NCBI GenBank assembly: GCA_007644065.1
Contig: VJWN01000009.1
Coordinates: 930,001 to 994,000 of the forward strand
DNA length: 64,000 nt
Direction: 5' to 3'
From: Margaritispora aquatica
Lineage: Eukaryota; Ascomycota; Leotiomycetes; Helotiales; Discinellaceae
The first letter of the stretch is position 1; each line of letters begins with the position of its first letter. Under the pieces are notes generated by a model that saw only the letters and a program-made list of their open reading frames with translations, made no database searches and was not told the DNA's origin. Both the position numbers and the translations under genes were made by a program. Shown here one piece after another: positions 35,309 through 46,286 of this stretch.

Positions 35309-37197
35309 TCACTGAGCATCGGCAGTTCTCTGCTCAAGCTGAATCATCATCTTGTCTATATCCTCCTCTGTAGGTAGCTTTCCTGTCCAGCTAGTGTGGC
35401 CGCCAGAAGCAATGCTGGCGGATAACAATTTATCCTTTAATTCCTGCGTAATGGCGGCCACATCCAATGAAAGATAATTGCGCAGGAATTCACCAATCTC
35501 AGTGTTCTCATGATTGCCGCGTAGCTTCTCAGAGCCTTTAGTGCCGTATACATTGACATCGACTGCAGAATGACCGTGTGTCGACCAGCCTATTTGAGCT
35601 CGTCGGCTAATCATATCGGCGAAGGTGTATGATGCGAATAAAGGATTATCGATGAGTGCTTGTGTTTCCTCTGGAGTTCCATCAAAAATGCCTTGGCCTT
35701 CTTGTATCAATTTTACATTGATGTATGCTTTTAGATCAGCATCACTACCATTCTCGGCCATTTTTGCTCTGAGTTTCTGACCTAAGTATGAGGCAGAATA
35801 CGTTGCATTGGCAAGCACCTGTGGATACCATTTATAGTGAGGGTATATAGGATGAAGTTCTGACCATGTTAGTGATTGAGCAGTTCCAAGAAGAAAGTGA
35901 CACATACGACGAGCTACTGCAAGTCCCCCTGTTTCGTGATCCGAAGTTGCAACAAGCACACCCTCCGTGCTCGACTTATCCAAAAACTCAACCACACTCG
36001 CAAATGCCTTGTCATAAGCCAAAACCTCGTGGACCTGAGCAGCCGGCTCATTTCCGTGACCTGCGTGATCTATACGGCTTCCTTCGATCATTAAGAAGAA
36101 ACCCTGGTCACTGTCCTTTGTTGCGAGAGTCAAGGCTTCAAGTGCAGTACGAGCCATTTCATCTAGCGATGGATAGATATCATTCATATGCCGACGGTCA
36201 AGCTCATATGGGATATCAGTTGTAGCAAACAATCCAAGTAATGGAAGTTTTGCAGCACTCCCAAGCTTGAGCTCATCAAAGTCCTTACGATTGTCAACGT
36301 AGTTCCAGCCATACTTATCTTGGGCCAAAGCAACGATATCTCTATCGTCTGCTCTGCAACTCCCAGCAGTGGTGTTGGGTAAGAAGTGGCAGCGACCACC
36401 CCCAAGCATGAGATCAACCACTTGAAAGATATTAGAAAAGCCCAAAGTTTCGAGAACAAGGATGAAGTACCTCGACCAAGTGGGTGCTCTCCTACTTCTT
36501 GTTGAGCGATCAAATCTTCCTCCGTCCTCATATTCACATGGGCTGCAAAGCATGCAGGCGTTGCGTCTGTGATATCCGTTGTGACGACCAAGCCTGTCAT
36601 ATAACCAGCTCTTTTGGCGGCTTCCAAGATTGTCCCACAAGGTGTGTGATCAGGGAGAACCGATATAGCTCCATTGTAACTCTTCAAGCCACAAGAGAAA
36701 GCGGTGGCTCCTGCGGCACTGTCTGTCACCAAACTGCTGGACGATCTTGTTCTTGAAGATCCGATGAAGTGTTGATCAAGAACAAGGACATCAGTGTGTG
36801 GCAAGTCCTCTGTATAGTTAACACCTGTCCAAGTCCTGGAGTATAATATCGTACCTGTGAGCTGTCTAAAGCTACGAGTCATCGACAAAGATGCCGGACC
36901 CATCCCATCAGAGACCATAAAAATGAGGTTTCGCTTTCCAGTTGACTTTGGGTTCTCCTTTTCATGGCTACCTTGATGCTGGAAAAGCACAGCTAGGACA
37001 ATGAAAGCTGCAGTTGCTACTACAGCCCACGAAAACAAGCCAACCTCGCGCCAGAAGCCATATCTGCTTCGTGGGTCTTCGTAGACCTTCTTGGTCTGGC
37101 TTCCCAGCAGCGCTGTATCTTCGTCTATTGCACGTTCTTCTGAGTGAATGGAGGAGTCTCTTCTTCCTGTGGTGAAGAGTGGTTCTGCGGGTGCCAT
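35309..37197 (-). CDS. PHO8: Vacuolar alkaline phosphatase, PHO8 type
   Basis: Three exons on the minus strand (37197-36471, 36420-35908, 35859-35309; introns 50 and 48 bp) give 596 aa. A short cytosolic tail precedes a signal-anchor helix at about 52-73, as in type II vacuolar Pho8. The alkaline phosphatase core follows: metal-binding D97 in VSDGMG, nucleophile S160 in VTDSAAGATA, IEGSRIDHAGH, TSDHETGG, and GHSAVDVNVY. The enzyme hydrolyses phosphomonoesters in the vacuole lumen. The second intron is 48 bp, in phase and stop-free, so it looks coding. Removing it restores the conserved ARQLHPIYP segment, and it has GTATGT, CTAAC and CAG signals. Confidence 0.93.
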
Positions 37198-38213
37198 CGT
37201 CGGTAGTGGTGATGGTAGATGACTGAAGAGCTGTAGTGGAAGGGAGTTTGAGATGTACTATGGTACGTATACCATGACTTGCCAATATGTCTGATTTCTA
37301 GAGAAACAAATGAACATTAAAAAACCTTTGTATGCCAGACAGGAGTAAGACAGCAGGACATAGAGTAGGTATGGCTCACGACGTACACAAGGCACACAAG
37401 GCTGTCGTTATCGCGCCGTGCTGCAATCCGGGGACCTCCACTTCATGCAGACCCTTGCTGAACTGGGCTGGGACGCTAAGGATTTGGATCACGGGGAGCC
37501 GCACTTGGGTCATAAGATATGATTGTACTAATTGGGCGCTTGCTAGTTTAGTCATATATCATTTTTGTTTCTAAGAATTGAGAATATTACAGCTTCAATC
37601 ATAGCTAAACTACTGTGGCTCTTATCCGGATTCGGTAGGAGTAGAAAACGGTAGGTACAACTGTTCATCTAAGTTCTTAGAGATGGCGACAAAAGGAGAG
37701 GTGTAGACCTAGCTAGGTAGCTTGGTATAGATGATGAGAAATTGCCTTACTTATGTATCAGATGTAACAGACAACATACCTTCTACCAACATAGATATGC
37801 TATTCCGTGAGCAAAAGCTCTAGGGAAAGTTCGACTGCGGCCCAAACAGCAGTCAAGCTATCTGGACTTTGCCTCTTATACCACTTGAAAACATCTTGAG
37901 AAGTGACTATCACAAGAGCACTAAAAGGGAGAATGTAAAAGCACGAGTGATTGCCCATTTGCCAAGCCACATGTATTTGCATATCGCTCTTTTGAGGTCC
38001 TTCATATCCTTTTCGTTCATTTATGCCATGAACCTAAGTCGTGGGTGGTAATCATTCGTTTGTTCCATCACCGACAACGTAGAGCCCAATTGTGTTTGGC
38101 GAATCGAGTCTCATGAATTCTTTATGGAAAGCCCTGAGATATACAGCTAAAACCTGCTGCTTCCATGCAATCCCACCCAATCAAACACCCAAAGCAACCT
38201 TTGCAGACCCATC
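37198..38213. other. Intergenic region
   Basis: About 1 kb lies between the phosphatase promoter and the eL34 3' end. Only short unsupported ORFs are present; no RNA gene is seen. Confidence 0.5.
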
Positions 38214-38863
38214 CTAACGGCGGCTCTTTGCGCTCTCCTTAAGGACCTTCTTGACAATCTTCTGCTCCTCAATCAAGAAAGCACGAACAATCCTATCCCG
38301 AACGCAGTTTGCACATCTCGATCCACCGTATGCGCGCTGAACGGTCTTCTTTGGGCGGGAGATTTGAGAGTATTCGCGGGGTCGGAGAGCTGGGATCTGT
38401 AATCGTATTTGTTAGCATTGATCCATGGGAAACATCGTGCGCCTTTGGTGTATCCGAGCATTGGATCTAGCAGAGAACTGCTGGACGTCATTTCACTCAG
38501 CTATGCGCCCATGAAGATGACCACAATCTCCCTCCGGCTGTCCAGTCGTGAATTCTGCAGCAGTTCTTTGTAGCATAATTTCGAAAATTCTCCTCCACCC
38601 CACATCCAATGCTCTAAAATATCCCAATGTGCAGTGTGAATTACTTACACCTGGCAACTTGATTCCGCAGTCACCGCACTTTGGTGCAGTACCGGCCTTC
38701 TTGATGTGAAGGTATCGGAGGGAACCGCCTGGAGTCTTCACAACGCGGACCTTGTTGGACTTGGTGTTGTATCTGCGCTTTATGAGTCTCTAGTCTCTTC
38801 ACGTTGAAATTTGGCAGATACGTACGGGTTGCGGCGTCTGTAGGTCAATCTGTTGGACGGCAT
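38214..38863 (-). CDS. RPL34: 60S ribosomal protein L34 (eL34)
   Basis: Three exons on the minus strand (38863-38826, 38772-38649, 38396-38214) give 114 aa. The sequence [20 protein letters not shown], then [29 protein letters not shown], and [20 protein letters not shown] is unmistakably eL34. It includes the two CxxC pairs of its zinc-binding site. The protein is a component of the large ribosomal subunit in the cytosol. The first intron (53 bp) sits early in the coding region, as usual in fungal ribosomal protein genes. The second is 252 bp, the largest intron in the window. The start codon faces that of PRP8 with 290 bp between them. Confidence 0.95.
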
Positions 38864-39153
38864 TTTGGCGGTTTCCTGAGTCGTTGGTCGATTGAGGTTG
38901 TTGACGTTGGCGTGAAGTTTGACTGAACAAAACTTTGGTGGTTTTCGGAAATGTTGTGCGGGTGAAAGAAGCGACTTCATTGGCTGGCACCCGAATCAGG
39001 CTACATCATGTGATATAGACGCTAGTCTCAAAGAAGCAATATGATAATCTCAGACCTCGACGCGTATATTTTTTGCTTGCGCCTGGTAGACATTCGTACC
39101 AATCCACCCCTCACCATCTCGAAAGGAGCTGGAGATATCGACAAATCTACCAA
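38864..39153. promoter_or_regulatory. Bidirectional promoter, RPL34 and PRP8
   Basis: Only 290 bp separate the two divergent start codons, so both genes must share this region. It contains an ACGCGT hexamer at 39060-39065 immediately before an A/T-rich TATATTTTTT stretch on the PRP8 side. Confidence 0.6.
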
Positions 39154-42100
39154 ATGTCGTCTATACCTCCACCACCTCCCCCAGGATGGAGTTCTGGTCC
39201 CCCTTCAATGGGCGCGCCACCAGGAGCTCCACCACCACCAGGCTATAGGCCTCCAGCAGATCCCCAGGTGGCCAAATTTGCGCAAAAGAAGAAGGAATGG
39301 CTACGACATCAACGAAATCGATTTGGAGAGAAAAGGAAGGGTGGGTTTGTGGAAACGCAGAAGGCGGATATGCCTCCAGAGCATTTACGAAAGATTGTAA
39401 AGGACATTGGAGACGTTTCACAGAAGAAATTCAGCAGCGACAAGCGCAGTTATTTGGGAGCATTGAAATACATGCCTCATGCGGTTATGAAGCTGTTGGA
39501 GAATATGCCGATGCCTTGGGAGTCTGCAAGAGAAGTGAAGGTTCTCTACCATGTCAATGGATGTTTGACTTTGGTGAATGAGACTCCACGAGTTATCGAA
39601 CCTGTCTTCCATGCACAGTGGGCTACCATGTGGGTTTGCATGAGAAGAGAGAAGAGCGATAGACGCCATTTCAAGCGCATGCGATTTCCGCCATTTGACG
39701 ATGAAGAGCCTCCCCTGTCTTGGTCTGAGAATATCGAGGATGTTGAGCCGCTGGAGCCTATTCAAATGGAATTGGACGAGGTTGAAGATGGTGCAGTGTT
39801 CGAATGGTTTTATGAGAATCGACCGCTGCTCGATACTCCTCATGTGAACGGGCCCAGCTACAAGGATTGGAATCTCACATTGCCACAGATGGCAACTTTA
39901 TACAGGCTCAGTCATCAGCTTCTAAGCGACCTTGTTGACAAGAACTATTTCCACATGTTCGAGCTGAATAGTTTTCACACCGCAAAAGCATTGAATGTTG
40001 CTATCCCTGGAGGACCAAGATTTGAGCCACTTTACAAGGATGTCGACCCAAATGACGAAGACTTTGGTGAATTCAATGCCATCGACCGTATCATTTTCCG
40101 TGCACCAATCAGAACCGAATATAGGGTGGCGTTTCCATTCCTATACAACTCTCTTCCTCGAAGCGTCAAGCTTTCATGGTATTCGCATCCTCAAATCGTC
40201 TACGTGCGAGCAGAGGACCCGAGTTTACCAGCCTTCTACTTCGATCCTGTTATCAACCCAATATCGTCGAGGTCAGTTGCGCCCAAAAACATCACAATCA
40301 GCCACGAGGACCAGATCTTTGGTTATGGAAACAACGAAGAATCCGAAGATGACGCTTTCACCCTCCCAGGGGATGTTGAACCATTTCTAGCCGAGGAAGA
40401 ACTGTATACTAGTGAGACAGCTTCAGCAATTGCTTTATGGTGGGCCCCTTTTCCATTCGACCGCCGTTCTGGCCGTATGGTGCGTGCTCAAGATGTGCCT
40501 CTTGTAAAGCAGTGGTACTTAGAGCATTGCCCTCAAGGTCAACCCGTGAAGGTTAGAGTTTCATATCAAAAGTTGCTGAAGACATACGTTTTGAATGAAC
40601 TCCACAAGCGAAAGCCGAAAGCACAAAACAAGCAAAATTTGATGAAATCTCTTAAACAAACAAAGTTCTTCCAACAAACAACCATCGACTGGGTTGAAGC
40701 TGGTCTTCAAGTATGTCGGCAAGGATTCAACATGCTCAACCTTCTCATCCACAGGAAGAACTTGACATATCTGCATTTGGATTACAATTTCAATCTGAAG
40801 CCAGTCAAAACTTTGACCACCAAAGAACGAAAGAAGTCCAGATTTGGAAATGCCTTCCATCTAATGCGAGAAATTCTGAAATTGACGAAGTTGATTGTTG
40901 ATGCTCAGGTCCAGTACAGATTAGGAAACATCGATGCATTTCAACTTGCCGACGGCATTCTATATGCATTTAATCACGTTGGGCAGCTTACTGGAATGTA
41001 CAGATACAAGTACAAGCTTATGCACCAGATTCGATCGTGCAAGGATCTTAAGCATTTGATTTACTACCGATTCAACTCCGGACCTGTCGGCAAGGGACCT
41101 GGATGCGGTTTTTGGGCGCCAGCCTGGAGAGTGTGGCTGTTTTTTATGCGTGGTATCATACCCCTTCTTGAGAGATGGCTTGGAAACTTGCTCTCTCGAC
41201 AATTTGAAGGACGACACAGCAAAGGTGTCGCAAAAACCGTAACAAAGCAGCGTGTGGAATCACATTTCGATCTTGAGCTTCGAGCCTCGGTCATGGCCGA
41301 TCTCATGGACATGATGCCTGAGGGTATCAAACAGAACAAGGTCAACACGGTTCTTCAGCATCTATCCGAGGCATGGCGTTGCTGGAAGAGTAACATTCCA
41401 TGGAAAGTGCCGGGCCTTCCAGCTCCCATTGAGAACATTATCCTTCGTTATGTGAAGAGCAAAGCTGATTGGTGGATTTCTGTCGCTCATTACAACAGAG
41501 AGCGTATCCGAAGAGGTGCTACGGTTGATAAGACCGTTGCGAAGAAGAATCTGGGTCGTCTAACTCGTCTCTGGCTCAAAGCAGAACAAGAAAGACAGCA
41601 CAATTATATGAAAGATGGTCCCTATGTATCTTCCGAAGAAGCTGTAGCTATCTACACAACTACAGTCCATTGGCTCGAATCTCGGAAGTTTTCGCCTATT
41701 CCTTTCCCTAGTGTATCATACAAACACGATACAAAGATCCTGATCCTTGCCTTGGAGAGATTGCGAGAGGCATACTCAGTCAAAGGCCGGCTCAATCAAA
41801 GCCAGCGAGAAGAATTAGCCCTGATTGAACAAGCTTACGACAGTCCCGGAACGACCTTGGAGAGAATCAAGCGCTTTTTGCTCACTCAGCGCGCATTCAA
41901 GGAAGTTGGCATTGACATGAACGACAATTACAGCACTATCAATCCTGTCTACGACATCGAACCAGTAGAAAAAATCAGTGACGCATATCTTGACCAATAT
42001 CTATGGTATCAAGCAGACCAGCGCCATTTATTCCCGGCCTGGATAAAGCCTTCGGATTCTGAAGTTCCGCCGCTTCTTACCTACAAATGGGCTCAGGGTA

Positions 42101-45100
42101 TCAACAATCTTGACAAAGTTTGGGAGACTGCTGATGGGGAGTGTAATGTGATGATTGAGACTCAATTGTCGAAAGTCTATGAGAAAATCGATCTCACACT
42201 TCTCAATCGTCTGTTGAGACTGATCATGGACCACAATCTTGCAGACTACATCACAGCGAAGAATAATGTCCAGCTCACCTACAAGGATATGAACCATGTC
42301 AACAGTTATGGAATGATTCGTGGTCTTCAATTCTCAGCATTCGTCTTCCAGTATTACGGACTTGTGCTCGATCTTTTGTTGCTTGGATTAACACGTGCAA
42401 CAGAGATTGCTGGCCCGCCGCAGAGCCCCAACGACTTTCTTCAGTTTCGAGACCGCGAGTCTGAGAGCAGGCACCCTATTCGACTGTATACTCGTTATAT
42501 TGATCGCATTTGGGTTTTCTTCCGCTTTACTGCGGATGAGTCTCGTGATCTTATCCAACGCTTTCTCACTGAACAGCCAGATCCCAATTTCGAAAATGTC
42601 ATTGGTTACAGGAACAAGAAGTGCTGGCCAAGAGATTCTAGAATGCGACTTATGAGACATGATGTCAACCTTGGCAGGGCAGTATTCTGGGACTTGAAGA
42701 ATAGGCTGCCAAGATCCGTTACGACGATTGAATGGGACGACACCTTCTCGAGTGTTTACAGTAGAGACAACCCTAACCTTCTGTTTTCTATGTGTGGATT
42801 TGAGGTCCGAATCTTACCTAAAATCCGTAATCAGAATGATGAGTTTCCAGTCAAGGACAGTGTATGGTCCTTGGTCGATAACACGAGCAAGGAACGCACA
42901 GCACATGCATTCTTGCAAGTCACAGAGGAGGATATTGCCAAATTTAATAATCGGATTCGCCAAATCTTGATGTCATCTGGATCAACCACATTTACAAAGA
43001 TTGCCAACAAATGGAACACTACCCTTATCGCACTGTTTACATATTACAGAGAGGCAGCTGTATCAACTGTTAACCTACTTGATACCATTGTCAAATGCGA
43101 AACAAAGATTCAGACCAGAGTCAAAATTGGATTGAATTCGAAGATGCCTTCTCGATTTCCACCTGCTGTATTCTACACACCAAAGGAACTTGGTGGTTTG
43201 GGCATGATCTCTGGATCCCATATTCTCATTCCCACCAGTGACAAGCGTTGGTCGAAACAAACAGACGTCGGAGTTACACACTACCGTGCTGGTATGAGCC
43301 ATGACGAAGAAACTCTCATTCCAAACATCTTCAGATACATTATTCCTTGGGAGGCTGAGTTTATCGATTCCCAACGTGTCTGGACCGAGTATTCGCAGAA
43401 GCGACAAGAAGCAAATCAACAAAACCGAAGACTAACTTTGGAGGATTTAGAGGACAGTTGGGATCGGGGTCTGCCTCGTATCAATACTCTATTTCAAAAA
43501 GACCGAAGTACGTTGAGTTTTGACAAGGGATTTAGAGCTCGCACAGAGTTCAAGACATATCAGTTGATGAAGAGCAATCCTTTCTGGTGGACTAGCCAAA
43601 GACATGATGGTAAACTTTGGAATTTGAATGCCTACAGAACCGATGTTATTCAGGCGCTTGGTGGTGTGGAGACTATTCTTGAGCATACATTGTTCAAAGC
43701 AACAGCATTTCCATCCTGGGAAGGACTCTTCTGGGAGAAAGCGTCAGGATTCGAGGTATTACACTCTGACCTTATCCCTGAAACACATGCTAACTCCTCG
43801 CTTAGGAATCTATGAAATTCAAGAAATTGACAAATGCCCAGAGATCTGGTCTCAATCAAATTCCCAATCGTCGCTTTACGTTATGGTGGTCACCTACCAT
43901 TAACAGAGCCAATGTTTATGTTGGTTTTCAGGTTCAGCTGGACTTGACTGGAATTTTCCTGCACGGCAAGATCCCAACACTGAAGATCTCGTTGATTCAA
44001 ATTTTCCGAGCCCATTTATGGCAGAAAATCCATGAATCAGTTGTGATGGATTTGTGCCAAGTGTTTGACCAAGAGCTCGAGCAGCTCGGAATTGAGACAG
44101 TCCAGAAAGAGACAATTCATCCGAGAAAGTCGTATAAGATGAACAGCTCTTGTGCTGATATCCTTCTGTTCGCAAGTCATAAGTGGAACGTCACAAGACC
44201 CTCACTTCTATTTGATACCAAAGATGTCATCGAGCCAACCACAACGAACAAGTTCTGGGTCGATGTCCAGCTTCGTTATGGTGATTATGATTCCCATGAT
44301 ATTGAACGTTATGTTCGTGCCAAGTACCTGGATTACACAACCGACAGCATGAGTATTTATCCTTCTGCGACAGGTCTCATGATCGGTATCGATCTGGCCT
44401 ACAATCTATACTCGGCATATGGTCAATACTTCCCTGGGCTCAAGGTCCTGATTCAGCAAGCCATGGCTAAAATCATGAAGGCTAATCCTGCTCTTTACGT
44501 TTTGCGTGAACGTATTCGCAAGGGTCTTCAGCTATACGCCTCAGAAAGCAACCAGGAATTTTTGAATTCTCAAAATTACTCGGAACTTTTCAGTAATCAG
44601 ATCCAGTTGTTCATCGACGATACCAATGTTTACCGTGTCACAATTCACAAGACTTTCGAAGGAAATTTGACGACAAAGCCTATCAATGGAGCTATCTTCA
44701 TCTTTAACCCACGTACTGGTCAATTATTCCTCAAAATCATTCACACTAGTGTTTGGGCTGGCCAGAAACGTCTCGGTCAATTAGCTAAATGGAAAACAGC
44801 CGAAGAAGTTGCAGCTCTCATTCGATCCTTGCCAGTCGAAGAGCAACCTAAGCAGCTCATTGTTACTCGTAAAGGTCTTCTTGATCCGCTCGAGGTACAT
44901 TTGTTAGATTTCCCAAATATTTCAATTCGAGCTTCTGAACTCCAACTGCCTTTCCAGGCAGCCATGAAAGTTGAAAAATTAGGCGACATGATTCTCCGAG
45001 CTACCGAGCCACAGATGGTTCTTTTCAATCTGTATGATGAGTGGCTGAAGTCAATCTCGTCATACACGGCATTCTCACGTCTCATTCTGATCTTACGCGC

Positions 45101-46286
45101 ACTTCACGTAAATCAGGACAAGACAAAGTTACTCCTTCGCCCAGACAAGACTGTCATCACTCAGGAGCATCACATCTGGCCATCACTGGGCGACGATGAT
45201 TGGATCAAGGTCGAGACACAGCTGAGAGATCTCATTTTGAATGATTATGGCAAGAAGAACAATGTCAACACTTCCAGTCTAACAAGCAGTGAGGTACGAG
45301 ATATCATTCTTGGCATGGAAATCAGCGCACCATCGATGCAACGCCAACAAGCAGCCGAAATAGAGAAGCAACAACAAGAGCAGCAACAACTCATAGCTGT
45401 CACGACGAAGACACAGAATGTGCATGGTGAGGTTATCATTGTCAATACCATTTCTCAATTTGAGCAGCAGACCTTTGCCTCACAAACCGAGTGGAGGACA
45501 CGCGCAATCGCAACCTCCAACCTTCGCACTCGTGCTAACAACATCTACATCTCCTCCGATGATATCAAGGAGGATGACCATTTCACGTACATCATGCCAA
45601 AGAATATTCTCAAGCGGTTCATTACCATTGCAGACCTTCGAGTTCAAGTGGCTGGATATCTTTACGGATCTTCGCCTCCCGACAATGACCAAGTCAAAGA
45701 AATTCGCTGCATAGTAATGGTTCCTCAGATTGGAAGCACGCGCGACATTCAGTTGCCTCACCAGCTTCCTCAGCATGAATACTTGGAGGCTATGGAACCG
45801 CTCGGAATCATTCATACCGTGTCTGGGAATGAGCCACCTTACATGACTGCTGCAGACGTGACTCAGCACGCGCGTCTGATGAATGCGCACAATTCATGGG
45901 ACAAGAAAACCATCAGCATGACTGTATCATTCACACCTGGCAGTGTGTCGCTTGCATCATGGGCTCTTACTCCACAGGGGTACAAATGGGGTGCAGAGAA
46001 CAAGGATATGGGAAGCGATCAACCCCAAGGGTTCAGCACAAGTATGGGAGAGAAATGCCAGCTTCTGCTCAGCGACAAAATCCGTGGTTACTTCCTAGTA
46101 CCTGAGAATAACTCCTGGAATTATAGCTTCATGGGAAGTTTGTTCGGCGACATTGAGAAGAAGCCGGTTCATGTCAAGATTGACACCCCGTTGCCTTTCT
46201 ATACTGATCAGCACCGACCCCTCCACTTCCGGAATTTTGCTGAATTAGAAGATCTGTGGGCTGATCGTGATGACAACTTTGCATAA
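39154..46286 (+). CDS. PRP8: Pre-mRNA-splicing factor 8 (U5 snRNP core)
   Basis: Two exons, 39154-43755 and 43806-46286 (50 bp intron), give 2360 aa, the normal length for PRP8. The start [12 protein letters not shown] opens the short Pro-rich N-terminus typical of filamentous fungi. An in-frame extension upstream to 39073 is not conserved. The order of PROCN, reverse-transcriptase-like, linker/endonuclease-like, RNase H-like and C-terminal MPN/JAB regions follows the family. Examples are [21 protein letters not shown], the invariant [22 protein letters not shown], and [23 protein letters not shown]. It is the catalytic scaffold of the spliceosome in the nucleus. No intein is present, although PRP8 is a common intein host in fungi. 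Confidence 0.97.

Noticed and set aside
38397..38648. C/D box snoRNA in the RPL34 intron
   Set aside because: No RTGATGA C box paired with a CTGA D box in the right spacing on the minus strand.
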